Part shown: positions 24,122-32,148 of the stretch, piece after piece
How the letters are laid out: each line of letters opens with the position of its first letter
How positions within the stretch are numbered: position 1 is the first letter of the stretch
Source: JBLMYQ01 sp050258375
GTDB lineage: Bacteria > Bacillota > Clostridia > Acetivibrionales > UBA4821
DNA: 35,275 bases
Direction: 5' to 3'
NCBI GenBank assembly: GCA_050258375.1
Contig: JBLMYQ010000018.1
Location: 1 to 35,275, forward strand
The notes under the pieces: generated by a model
Told to the model about the DNA's origin: nothing
What the model saw: the letters and a program-made list of their open reading frames with translations, nothing else
Database searches by the model: none
Translations under genes and position numbers: made by a program

Positions 24122-24985
24122 ATGCAAATGACTGCGGGAAACAATGTTCAGAGTATTGTACTTCTGAATGAAGTTGAAAAGGTCTTTAGAGATGGAGGTG
24201 AAGTGACTGTACTTAATTCAGGAAGATTTTATCCGGCTTGCTTTGATCTAAGGGTCGAAATTTTAGACATTTCTGATTTTCAGTTGTTTGACCGGAATGA
24301 TGATAAAATTTCTGCTAAACTTAGGTATTATGCCGGAAAAATATTTCCGTCCTCCAAGGAGAAAGAGATTAAAGGATTACTGGTGGTTGAAGATAAAGAC
24401 CGGTACCTTATTCCTAACAGCGTAATATCAAACGGTTATAAGCTTCAGATTGCAGACTGTGCGGAAATCTTCAGTGTCATATCCTTGCTAAACAGGCGGC
24501 AGGAGGATATGGCAAAAGGGGCAGCCGGAAAAAGGATTACGCAAGGAGCTGACATGGAGGATTTGCTTTTTGTGGAATTGTATGAACGTTCAAGGAAATG
24601 TCTAAAGAAAGGCGGGAGGATATTAATAAGGGGTAGTAAAGTTAACTATCCTCGCTGTAAATCACGGAGCGTAGAATTTATAAATGATGAAACCTTAAAG
24701 GAAGTTACCAGAGAAAATGCAATTAAATCAAAAATCATAAAGGCTGTAAATGATGTGGTCTTTAAAGCAACTACGGGAGAAAATGTAATTAAAGCAAAAA
24801 TTGTGGAATTTTTGGCGGGATATATTAATTTGATTGTGTTTCCACCGTGGGAATATACTCCGCGTATAATCATATTGGAAGCGGATGAAGCAGTAACGGG
24901 TATGGGAATCGTAAAAACCAGAGGCTTTTATCATTATAATGTTAGTAAAAAAATAATATCTTCAGTATTAACAAGTTTGTACTGA
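24122..24985 (+). CDS. Hypothetical protein, 287 residues, unrecognised
   Basis: I do not recognise this protein. ATG 24122 is preferred because GGAGGG (24110-24115) abuts the earlier in-frame ATG at 24116. There is no signal peptide; one moderately hydrophobic stretch lies near residues 235-245 (GYINLIVFPPW). The N-terminal 120 residues look beta-rich (VTVLNSGRFYPACFD, GLLVVEDKDRYLIPNS). The C-terminal half contains an internal repeat, ENAIKSKIIKAV and ENVIKAKIVEFL, 22 residues apart. It lies alone between the glmM terminator and a strong terminator of its own. By eye it uses more CGG and CCG codons than its neighbours, which could mean recent acquisition. Confidence 0.6.
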   Translation: MQMTAGNNVQSIVLLNEVEKVFRDGGEVTVLNSGRFYPACFDLRVEILDISDFQLFDRNDDKISAKLRYYAGKIFPSSKEKEIKGLLVVEDKDRYLIPNSVISNGYKLQIADCAEIFSVISLLNRRQEDMAKGAAGKRITQGADMEDLLFVELYERSRKCLKKGGRILIRGSKVNYPRCKSRSVEFINDETLKEVTRENAIKSKIIKAVNDVVFKATTGENVIKAKIVEFLAGYINLIVFPPWEYTPRIIILEADEAVTGMGIVKTRGFYHYNVSKKIISSVLTSLY

Positions 24986-25012
24986 AGTATGGTATTCTTT
25001 AATTAATTTTTG

Positions 25013-25047
25013 AAAGTAAGGGTTAAATACTACCCTTACTTTTTTTC
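25013..25047 (+). terminator. Terminator after the 287-residue gene
   Basis: A perfect stem AGTAAGGG/CCCTTACT (25015-25022 with 25033-25040) with a 10-nt loop is followed by seven T. Confidence 0.88.
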
Positions 25048-25054
25048 TTCTTTT

Positions 25055-25063
25055 TGATATAAT
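25055..25063 (+). promoter_or_regulatory. Extended -10 promoter for rarA
   Basis: TGATATAAT is an extended -10 about 25 nt before the rarA start. Its -35 region would fall in the preceding terminator, so the two elements are tightly packed. Confidence 0.45.
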
Positions 25064-25087
25064 AAATAAAAAATGTGGAGGTTGGAA

Positions 25088-26383
25088 ATGCATCAGAAAC
25101 AGCCGCTTGCATATCGCATGAGCCCAAGAAATTTAGAGGAGTATATCGGACAGGGAAATATTGTAGGTGAAGAAAAGCTTCTGAATCGTATGATAAAAGC
25201 GGACAAGCTTTCTTCGATTATACTATGGGGACCTCCAGGAGTTGGCAAAACTGCTCTTGCAAGGGTTATTTCCCATTCAACAAAAAATAAATTTGAAAAA
25301 ATCAATGCTGTTACATCAGGTGTTGCAGAAATCAAATCCATTATTGCAGAAGCAAAAAATATCCTTATGAACCCTTCGGGCAGAGTAGTGCTTTTTATAG
25401 ATGAAATACATAGATTCAACAAGGCGCAGCAAGATGCATTACTTCCATCTGTTGAAGATGGAACGGTAATTCTGATTGGGGCGACAACTGAGAATCCATT
25501 TTTTGAGGTAAACAAAGCTTTGCTTTCAAGGTCAACGGTTTTTAAACTTGAGCCTTTGGATAAGGAGCATATTGTTAAAATAATCAAGAATGCAATAGAG
25601 AATAAAGAAAGAGGTTTTGGGAATCTAAACATAAATATATCAGACCAGACTCTTGGTTTTTTAGCTGATTTGTCAAATGGAGATGCAAGAACGTCATTGA
25701 ATGCATTGGAATTATCTGTTCTGACAACTCCGGCTAGTGCTGACGGAAGCTTGTTTATTGATAACGATATTATAAAAGAATGCTTACAGCAAAGAACCAT
25801 ATCATTTGATAAAAACGCAGATGGACATTATGATAATATAAGTGCTTTTATAAAATCAATGCGTGGAAGCGACCCTGATGCAGCTGTTTTTTATCTGGCA
25901 AGAGCACTTGCGGCAGGAGAGGACCCTGTTTTCATGGCGAGAAGAATCATTCTTTGTGCAGCGGAAGACGTTGGAATGGCAAATCCGCAAGCTCTGGTTG
26001 TTGCCTCGGCGGCTGGACAAGCGGTTCATATGATTGGAATGCCTGAAGCCAGAATAATCTTGTCTGAAGCGGCAGTATATGTTGCAACAAGCCCAAAATC
26101 AAATGCCTCGTACATAGCTCTTGAAAAAGCACTTTCTGATGTTAAAAATAAAGACACAGGGGAGATTCCCTATCATATAAGAAATGCATCTGTAAATGGC
26201 ATGAGTGAATTCGGATATGGAGAAGGATATAAATATGCTCATAATTATGAAGGGAATTACGTAAAACAGCAATTTCTACCAGATGTAATGAAAGATACTG
26301 TATATTATAGTCCTACTAAAAATGGCTACGAGATACAGGTAAATGAATATATGAAAGATAAATGGAAAGTGCCGCCTCGTTGA
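25088..26383 (+). CDS. rarA: Replication-associated recombination protein A (AAA+ ATPase)
   Basis: This clamp-loader-like ATPase acts at stalled replication forks (RarA/MgsA family). ATG 25088 is chosen because GGAGG (25077-25081) precedes it; the earlier in-frame ATG at 25073 lies before that site. The 431-residue protein has Walker A GPPGVGKT (residues 48-55), Walker B FIDEIHRF (103-110), the sensor GATTENPFFEVNKALLSR and the arginine finger region. A C-terminal tetramerisation domain includes AAEDVGMANPQAL and YPHN-like YAHNYEGNYVKQQFLP. It converges on the CBM25-like gene, sharing one bidirectional terminator. Confidence 0.95.
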   Translation: MHQKQPLAYRMSPRNLEEYIGQGNIVGEEKLLNRMIKADKLSSIILWGPPGVGKTALARVISHSTKNKFEKINAVTSGVAEIKSIIAEAKNILMNPSGRVVLFIDEIHRFNKAQQDALLPSVEDGTVILIGATTENPFFEVNKALLSRSTVFKLEPLDKEHIVKIIKNAIENKERGFGNLNINISDQTLGFLADLSNGDARTSLNALELSVLTTPASADGSLFIDNDIIKECLQQRTISFDKNADGHYDNISAFIKSMRGSDPDAAVFYLARALAAGEDPVFMARRIILCAAEDVGMANPQALVVASAAGQAVHMIGMPEARIILSEAAVYVATSPKSNASYIALEKALSDVKNKDTGEIPYHIRNASVNGMSEFGYGEGYKYAHNYEGNYVKQQFLPDVMKDTVYYSPTKNGYEIQVNEYMKDKWKVPPR

Positions 26384-26390
26384 CTAAGAT

Positions 26391-26433
26391 ATAATAGAAT
26401 GGGACGGCTTACAAAGCCGTCCCATTCTATTAT
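26391..26433. terminator. Bidirectional terminator, perfect 20-bp stem
   Basis: Arms 26391-26410 and 26414-26433 are exactly complementary with a 3-nt ACA loop. The core is GGGACGGCTT / AAGCCGTCCC. The stem ends are AT-rich on both sides, so it can terminate both rarA (+) and the convergent CBM25-like gene (-). Confidence 0.85.
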
Positions 26434-26435
26434 AG

Positions 26436-26744
26436 TTAGGTTAATACTTCAAAGATATAATTCATTCCGGAGTTATTATCCCAATTGTTAATGCTGTCCT
26501 TGAAGCAGATATTGAGTGTTTCCGGCTTGGTAATAGGGATATTTGTCTCAAAGCCTGTGCTTGTCCTAAGCATTTTATAATCTCTGGAGTCATCCCATCT
26601 GTTGCCATATCCTATATGAGCATAAACTTCGTTTGCCCCGGATTTTGCTAATAGTCCGTCATAAGAAAGCTTGATGTTATCACCAACAGTAACTTGTACT
26701 GGTTTGACATAGATACCGTTATTAAGATAAGGATTCTTTTTCAT
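26436..26744 (-). CDS. Stand-alone carbohydrate-binding module, CBM25/CBM53-like
   Basis: The 102-residue protein looks like a single starch-binding module. The features are an N-terminal PVQVTVGDNIKLSYDG strand, VYAHIGYGNRWDDS, an aromatic ligand site, and a closing NICFKDSINNWDNNSG motif that resembles the FxDxxxxWDNNxG pattern of CBM25 and CBM53. No signal peptide or other domain is present, so it is probably intracellular and could bind glycogen or another alpha-glucan. GGAGG lies 8 nt before the ATG. It diverges from a nucleotidyltransferase/mutase-like gene that also points to sugar-phosphate metabolism. The ligand is inferred. Confidence 0.7.
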   Translation of the reverse strand: MKKNPYLNNGIYVKPVQVTVGDNIKLSYDGLLAKSGANEVYAHIGYGNRWDDSRDYKMLRTSTGFETNIPITKPETLNICFKDSINNWDNNSGMNYIFEVLT

Positions 26745-27049
26745 AACCGCACCTCCATTTTTAATTTTTAAATTTAATCTTCAATAGAGATTAAAATTTA
26801 TTACCTATCAATTTATATTATTTTCATTATCAATAATAAAATACATCCCAATTTGAAGCAGAATAATTAAGAATTATTTACACATAATAAACGTGCATTA
26901 AAGTAGTTCTTAAGTATTTATTATGCATTGAAATTCTATGCATTTAATTTATTTATGTCAAAATTTATATCTCTAAATTGTGCTTTGTTTTATAAATATT
27001 TTAGAAAGCAGTAAGATAAACAAATACAGCGCGAAAGGGTGACTTTTAC
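26745..27049. other. Divergent intergenic region with inverted repeats
   Basis: This 305-nt AT-rich gap must hold promoters for the CBM25-like gene (-) and the nucleotidyltransferase fusion (+), but neither is clear. Visible structure: TTTAATCT/AGATTAAA (26773-26780 with 26788-26795) in the leader of the minus-strand gene, and a perfect 9-bp pair CATAATAAA/TTTATTATG (26883-26891 with 26917-26925), which could be an operator. No ORF is seen. Confidence 0.5.
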
Positions 27050-29512
27050 TTGAAAGTTGTAATTATGGCTGGAGGCGAAGGAACAAGGTTAAGACCACTT
27101 ACATGTAATATTCCAAAGCCAATGGTTCCGATTATGAATAAACCTATAATGCAGCATATAATAGAGCTACTAAAGAAAACCAATCTTACCGATATTGCGG
27201 TTACACTGCAATATATGCCTGAAATTATAAGAAGCTATTTTGAAAATGGAAGTCAATTTGGGGTTTCTTTAAAGTATTATATAGAACAATACCCACTTGG
27301 GACTGCCGGAAGTGTAAAGAATGCACAGGATTTTCTGGATGATACTTTTATTGTAATAAGCGGGGATGCTTTAACTGACATTGATTTAAATAAGGCAATT
27401 GAATTCCATAAAGCTAACAAATCTATTGCTACCTTAGTTCTTACTAAAGTTAAGGTGCCTTTAGAATATGGTGTAGTTGTAACAGATAACGATGGAAGAA
27501 TAACAAGGTTTTTAGAAAAGCCAAGTTGGGGCGAGGTTTTTAGTGATACTGTTAATACGGGAATATACATTTTACAGCCTGATATTCTTGAAATGATTAA
27601 AAAGGATGAAATTTTTGATTTTAGTAAAGACTTATTTCCATATATACTTAAAAATAAATTACCTATATATGGATATATAACTGAAAATTATTGGTGCGAT
27701 ATTGGAGATTTAAGAGCCTATTATCAAGCACACTTGGATATATTTGAAAAGAAAGTTAATATAGATATTGAAGGAATCAAAAGCGAAGGACAAATATGGA
27801 TAGGAGAAGATTGTGAAATAGATGATGGAAGTCAAATTAATGGACCTGTAGTAATTGGTAAAAATGTTAAAATCAAAAAAGGTACAATCATAGACTCTTT
27901 TTCTGTAATAGGGAACAATTCAATCTTTGAAGAAAATAGCTATGTAAAGAGAAGTATTATTTGGAAAAATTGTTTTGTAGGCAGTAATGCAAGACTTAAT
28001 GGAACAATAATAAGCAATAAGGTTCAGGTTATGGAAGGAAATATTATAAATGAAAATTCTGTAATAGGAAATGGAACAACAATTAAGCAGCATGCCATTA
28101 TAGGAAATAATGTTAAGATATGGCCTAATAAAATAATTGATAGTGGAGTAGAAATTAATACGAATCTTGTTTGGGGTAATACTTATTCTAAATCCTTATT
28201 TGGTACGAGAGGAATAAAAGGGCAAATAAATCTTGAAATTACGCCTGAATTTGCATCAAAGCTTGCAGGAGCATTTGGAGCAAATTTTAAGAAATATTCT
28301 AAAATTGGAATAAGTCATGATGGAAAGCCGGCTTCTCAGATGCTTTTTTATTCTATGATTTCAGGGTTATTATCAGCAGGGCTTGAGGTATATAGCTTTG
28401 ATAAAATGATTCTTCCTATGACAAGGAATGCTGTAAAGTTTTATAGACTAAACGGAGGTATTTATATTACTTCTATTATCAATGGAAATGGCAAGCTGCA
28501 AATTGATTTTCTGGATTCGCAAGGTGCTAATATAAGTAAGAGTTTAGAAAGAAGTATCGAAAATGCTTTTGTCAGAGAAGACTTTTCCAGATGTGATGCT
28601 AAAGATATAAATAAGATTACTAATATATATAATTTTAATTCTTTTTACACAAGAAATATTCTGAACAACGTTAAATCAAAATCAATTAATCTAAAGGTCC
28701 TTTTAAACTGTGAATCAGAATTTATTCAGGAAATTATAAAATCAATGATAACTGAGCTGGGATGCAAGGTTGAATGTACCAACTTACGTATATTAGATAA
28801 TAAAAAGGATTCAAATAACAGCTTAAACGAAGAAATATCATATTTATCTAATTATGTAAGATTATCAGGATGTGATATGGGAGTATATATAGATAATAAT
28901 TGTGAAAAGCTCCACCTTATAGATGATACAGGCAAAATAATAAATGATGATTTATTTCTTGCTGTTGCTACATTGATTTTATTTAAAAAATATAAAGGCA
29001 GTACAGCTGTTGTTCCAATCTCAGCCTCAAACGTCATGGAGGAAATAGCACATAAATATAATGGTAAAATTTTAAGGACAAAAACCTCGGTTCAAGATAT
29101 TATGCGAAATCTTAACCTGAACAGTTCGCAAGAGGTGATTGAAGAGCAATTTGCATATTATTTTGATGCATTAAGCAGTCTTGTCAAAATACTTGATTTT
29201 CTTGAAAGCAATAAGCTTAAGCTGTCAGATTTGGTTGATACAGTTCCTGAATTTTATATCAATAGAAAGATTGTTGATTGTTCTTGGGATATGAAAGGCA
29301 AGGTAATAAGAAGTATTTCTGAAGAGAAAAATGCACGCAGTAAAGAAATGATTGAGGGAGTCAAAATTCATAAGGATAATGGATGGGTATTGATTCTTCC
29401 TGATGCAGAAGAGCCTGTATGCAGCATAATTGGAGAATCAATAAATGAAGAATTCGCAGAGGAATTAACTGATTTTTATGCTAACAAAATTAGAGAAATA
29501 GAGAAAGAATAG
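27050..29512 (+). CDS. Sugar-1-phosphate nucleotidyltransferase fused to a degenerate phosphohexomutase domain
   Basis: The 820-residue protein has an N-terminal nucleotidyltransferase (about 1-235; AGGEGTRLRPLT and IPKPMVPI, GDAL, and FLEKP motifs), a hexapeptide left-handed beta-helix (about 240-375) and a mutase-like region (about 383-815, starting FGTRGIKG). The architecture is that annotated as mannose-1-phosphate guanylyltransferase, so NDP-sugar synthesis is likely, though the nucleotide and sugar are unknown. The mutase functional loops are altered: TSIINGNG replaces the TASHNP serine loop (475-481), DNNCEK replaces DGDADR (615-620), and LPDAEEP replaces RPSGTEP (783-789). The start is TTG, supported by GAAAGGG 10 nt upstream and the canonical MKVVIMAGGEG N-terminus. 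A terminator follows. Confidence 0.85.
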   Translation: MKVVIMAGGEGTRLRPLTCNIPKPMVPIMNKPIMQHIIELLKKTNLTDIAVTLQYMPEIIRSYFENGSQFGVSLKYYIEQYPLGTAGSVKNAQDFLDDTFIVISGDALTDIDLNKAIEFHKANKSIATLVLTKVKVPLEYGVVVTDNDGRITRFLEKPSWGEVFSDTVNTGIYILQPDILEMIKKDEIFDFSKDLFPYILKNKLPIYGYITENYWCDIGDLRAYYQAHLDIFEKKVNIDIEGIKSEGQIWIGEDCEIDDGSQINGPVVIGKNVKIKKGTIIDSFSVIGNNSIFEENSYVKRSIIWKNCFVGSNARLNGTIISNKVQVMEGNIINENSVIGNGTTIKQHAIIGNNVKIWPNKIIDSGVEINTNLVWGNTYSKSLFGTRGIKGQINLEITPEFASKLAGAFGANFKKYSKIGISHDGKPASQMLFYSMISGLLSAGLEVYSFDKMILPMTRNAVKFYRLNGGIYITSIINGNGKLQIDFLDSQGANISKSLERSIENAFVREDFSRCDAKDINKITNIYNFNSFYTRNILNNVKSKSINLKVLLNCESEFIQEIIKSMITELGCKVECTNLRILDNKKDSNNSLNEEISYLSNYVRLSGCDMGVYIDNNCEKLHLIDDTGKIINDDLFLAVATLILFKKYKGSTAVVPISASNVMEEIAHKYNGKILRTKTSVQDIMRNLNLNSSQEVIEEQFAYYFDALSSLVKILDFLESNKLKLSDLVDTVPEFYINRKIVDCSWDMKGKVIRSISEEKNARSKEMIEGVKIHKDNGWVLILPDAEEPVCSIIGESINEEFAEELTDFYANKIREIEKE

Positions 29513-29513
29513 A

Positions 29514-29545
29514 AAAAAAGAAGAGACCGAAGCCTCTTCTTTTTT
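29514..29545. terminator. Bidirectional terminator
   Basis: AAAAAAGAAGAG (29514-29525) pairs perfectly with CTCTTCTTTTTT (29534-29545) around an 8-nt loop, giving a T-tract on either strand. It serves the nucleotidyltransferase fusion and the convergent minus-strand gene. Confidence 0.85.
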
Positions 29546-29990
29546 AACTTTCAAATATGTCTTTAACTTGTTCCTCTGACATGGTTACTCCAGTCAGTTG
29601 CTCATATCTAGCTCTACCCATTTTCTGTATTATTCCTTTGGCTATATCGGCAGATAAAGCTGTTTTTATAGAACAGGGAGGCTGCTGATCTGGATTAAGA
29701 AGATAATACGATAGCAGTAGGGCATATAATTGATTTTCTTCCAGTTCGTCAATGAACGTTGACGCCATTTGTTGATAGCTAAGTTTTGCTTCATCTGGTA
29801 TGCTCTTATACAAATCTAAAGTTTTAGACCAGCTAAGACATACATCTTTTAAATCTTTCCTTGTTTTTTTGCACAGCTGGCGTAACACTGCCTCACTGGC
29901 TTCGCTATTGCATGGACAGCCTTCGAAATTTGAATACTTTTCCAATACTGAAATTGCAATAACTCTCATCTGGTTTCTTTGTAACGACAC
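29544..29990 (-). CDS. Hypothetical protein, 148 residues, unrecognised
   Basis: I do not recognise this protein. The GTG at 29990 is chosen as start because GGAGG lies 8 nt upstream; the frame extends further, to a GTG at 30038 and an ATG at 30005, without ribosome binding sites. The product is mostly helical and acidic, with no signal peptide or membrane segment. It has five cysteines, including a CPC in EGCPCNSEAS, then RQLC, DVCLSW and PPCS, which could bind a metal or form disulfides. The closing MSEEQVKDIFES resembles a helical tail. It stands alone, converging on the nucleotidyltransferase fusion. Confidence 0.6.
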   Translation of the reverse strand: MSLQRNQMRVIAISVLEKYSNFEGCPCNSEASEAVLRQLCKKTRKDLKDVCLSWSKTLDLYKSIPDEAKLSYQQMASTFIDELEENQLYALLLSYYLLNPDQQPPCSIKTALSADIAKGIIQKMGRARYEQLTGVTMSEEQVKDIFES

Positions 29991-30350
29991 TTTTCCTACC
30001 TCCATTTTTTTAATCTTTTTTATATACGTCAAATGCACCTTAATTTAAGACACATAAAAACAATTAACAGATTTCCCCATACTCAGATAAAAAGGGAGCA
30101 TATTATATAATAAGTAAATGTAATTATATTTTACCAAAAAGCTGACTAAATTAATAGATATTATTTTAATATTATATGTATAAATAATTATTAATTTTAA
30201 ATATTTAAGCAAAAGTTAACATTTAGGACTGAATGTTTTTACAAATATATAATAAATTTTGATTTCAAGTTTATTAAAAAACTTCATATTTAGCCATTTT
30301 TATGATAATATTTATGCAAGAAGCTACTAAGATTATTTCAAGGAGCATAC
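29991..30350. other. Gene-less AT-rich stretch before ruvB
   Basis: This 360-nt gap holds the leader of the minus-strand gene, very AT-rich sequence without clear structure, and the ruvB promoter near its right end. No small ORF with a ribosome binding site was found. Confidence 0.5.
30283..30311 (+). promoter_or_regulatory. Candidate ruvB promoter
   Basis: TTCATA (30283-30288), a 17-nt spacer and TAATAT (30306-30311), with a TG just before the -10. It lies 40 nt before the ruvB start. Confidence 0.45.
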
Positions 30351-31346
30351 ATGGAAGAAAGATTTATTGCCCCAGAGCTTTCCAGAGAAGATTTGGAAAT
30401 GGAAACAACACTCAGACCTGGAAAGTTATCCGAATACATAGGTCAGGAAAAGGTTAAGGAGAATCTTGGCATATTTATTAAAGCTGCAAAGATTAGAAGT
30501 GAACCGCTTGACCACGTATTGCTTTATGGTCCTCCCGGGCTTGGTAAGACAACCCTTGCATCTATTATTGCAAATGAGCTGGGAGTGAACCTTAGAATTA
30601 CATCTGGGCCGGCTATTGAGAAACCTGGTGATTTAGCTGCAATTCTTACAAATCTTAACCCGAATGATGTGCTTTTTATAGATGAGATTCACAGATTAAA
30701 CAGAAGTATTGAGGAAATCCTTTATCCCGCTATGGAGGATTTTGCTCTTGACATAATTATTGGCAAGGGACCAAGTGCTCGTTCCATCAGAATAGATTTG
30801 CCAAAATTTACCTTGGTTGGTGCTACTACGCGGGCTGGGCTTCTTACTTCACCGCTTCGTGATAGATTTGGAGTGATGCACAGGCTTGAGCATTACTCGC
30901 CAAATGAGCTTGAGAGAATAATCAGAAGGTCTGCAGGAATACTTGGTGTTGAAATTGAAAATAAAGCTGCGAATGAGCTTGCCAAGAGATCAAGAGGTAC
31001 ACCTAGAATTGCAAACAGAATTTTAAAAAGAATAAGGGATATAGCTCAGGTGAGAGGCGATGGCAAAATTAATTTCGAAGTTGCAAAAATGGGATTGGAT
31101 ATGCTTGAGGTTGATGAACTTGGGTTAGACAATATGGATAGATTGATGCTCATGACTATTGTAAAAAAATTTGGTGGAGGTCCGGTTGGGTTAGATACAC
31201 TTGCGGCTTCTGTGGGGGAAGAAAGTCAGACTATTGAAGATGTTTACGAACCGTATTTGCTGCAAATGGGATTTATATGCCGTACATCAAGAGGGAGAAC
31301 TGCCACAAAAATGTGCTATGAGCATTTAGGCATGGAGGAACATTAA
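30351..31346 (+). CDS. ruvB: Holliday junction branch migration helicase RuvB
   Basis: This AAA+ motor drives Holliday junction branch migration with RuvA. The 331-residue protein has Walker A GPPGLGKT (60-67), Walker B FIDEIHRL (109-116), the sensor GATTRAGLLTSPLRDRFG, and a C-terminal winged helix (VDTLAAS-like LDTLAASVGEE, ending FICRTSRGR). CAAGGAG precedes the ATG. ruvA, usually directly upstream, is absent; instead there are 360 nt without a gene. The stop overlaps the next start (TAATG), so ruvB-queH-DUF2905 form one unit. Confidence 0.97.
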   Translation: MEERFIAPELSREDLEMETTLRPGKLSEYIGQEKVKENLGIFIKAAKIRSEPLDHVLLYGPPGLGKTTLASIIANELGVNLRITSGPAIEKPGDLAAILTNLNPNDVLFIDEIHRLNRSIEEILYPAMEDFALDIIIGKGPSARSIRIDLPKFTLVGATTRAGLLTSPLRDRFGVMHRLEHYSPNELERIIRRSAGILGVEIENKAANELAKRSRGTPRIANRILKRIRDIAQVRGDGKINFEVAKMGLDMLEVDELGLDNMDRLMLMTIVKKFGGGPVGLDTLAASVGEESQTIEDVYEPYLLQMGFICRTSRGRTATKMCYEHLGMEEH

Positions 31347-31885
31347 TGAAGCTTCTTTTACATGTTTGTTGTGGACCTTGTGCAGTTTATCCGTTAGAAA
31401 TGCTTAAAGGCGAAAAAAATATGGAGATATTAGGATTATTCTACAATCCCAATATACATCCATATACTGAATATAAAGCAAGATTGAATTCAGCTGAAAT
31501 GCTTTTTCAAAAACCAGGTATAGCTTTTGAAGAGCTGGACAGCTATGGATTAGACTTGTTTTTGAAACAAGCTGCTTTTTCACAAAATAGATGCCGGGAA
31601 TGCTATTCTATTAGAATGGATAAAATAGCAAAAGAGGCAAGTAAACGAAATTGTGATGCTTTCTCAACTACCTTACTGGTTAGTCCATATCAAAAGCATG
31701 ATATGCTTAGTGAGATAGCAAAAGAGGCAGGGAAAAAATATGGAATAGAGTTCTATTATAGGGATTTTAGAGAAGGCTTCAGAGAAGGGCAGGCAAAAGC
31801 AAGAGATTTAGGATTATATATGCAGAAATATTGTGGGTGTATATTGTCCGAGCAGGAACGATATATGCCAAAGCGGAGTGATTAA
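31346..31885 (+). CDS. queH: Epoxyqueuosine reductase QueH
   Basis: This enzyme catalyses the last step of queuosine synthesis in tRNA, reducing epoxyqueuosine. QueH is the non-homologous alternative to QueG. The 179-residue protein has the paired Cys motifs HVCCGPC (residues 6-12), CREC in the middle and YCGC near the C-terminus, the ligands for its iron-sulfur cluster and metal site. It starts within the ruvB stop (TAATG) and is followed directly by the DUF2905 gene, indicating translational coupling. Confidence 0.92.
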   Translation: MKLLLHVCCGPCAVYPLEMLKGEKNMEILGLFYNPNIHPYTEYKARLNSAEMLFQKPGIAFEELDSYGLDLFLKQAAFSQNRCRECYSIRMDKIAKEASKRNCDAFSTTLLVSPYQKHDMLSEIAKEAGKKYGIEFYYRDFREGFREGQAKARDLGLYMQKYCGCILSEQERYMPKRSD

Positions 31886-32104
31886 ATGCAATTTGAAGGT
31901 ATAGGCAAAATACTTATCCTTAGTGGAATAATTTTTTTGATTGTAGGAGCAATAATCATACTTAGCAGTAAACTGGGATTAGGTAAGCTGCCTGGAGATA
32001 TATTTATAAAGAACGAAAGCTTTACTTTTTATTTTCCCTTAGTTACTTCAATAATAATTAGTATAATTCTTACTATAATATTTAATCTATTTTCTAAAAG
32101 ATAA
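31886..32104 (+). CDS. DUF2905 small membrane protein
   Basis: The 72-residue protein has two membrane helices (about 7-27 and 47-68) flanking a conserved LGKLPGDIFIKNESFTFYFP loop, the DUF2905 signature. The ATG directly follows the queH stop, with its ribosome binding site (GCGGAG) inside queH. Members often occur near ruvB and queuosine genes; function is unknown. Confidence 0.85.
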   Translation: MQFEGIGKILILSGIIFLIVGAIIILSSKLGLGKLPGDIFIKNESFTFYFPLVTSIIISIILTIIFNLFSKR

Positions 32105-32148
32105 TATTGATAAAGCAATAAACACAGAAGTTTTGGAGGTATATACTA

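Noticed and set aside
25093..25800. 235-codon open frame on the minus strand opposite rarA
   Set aside because: It is antisense to the conserved AAA+ core; an artefact of rarA codon use.
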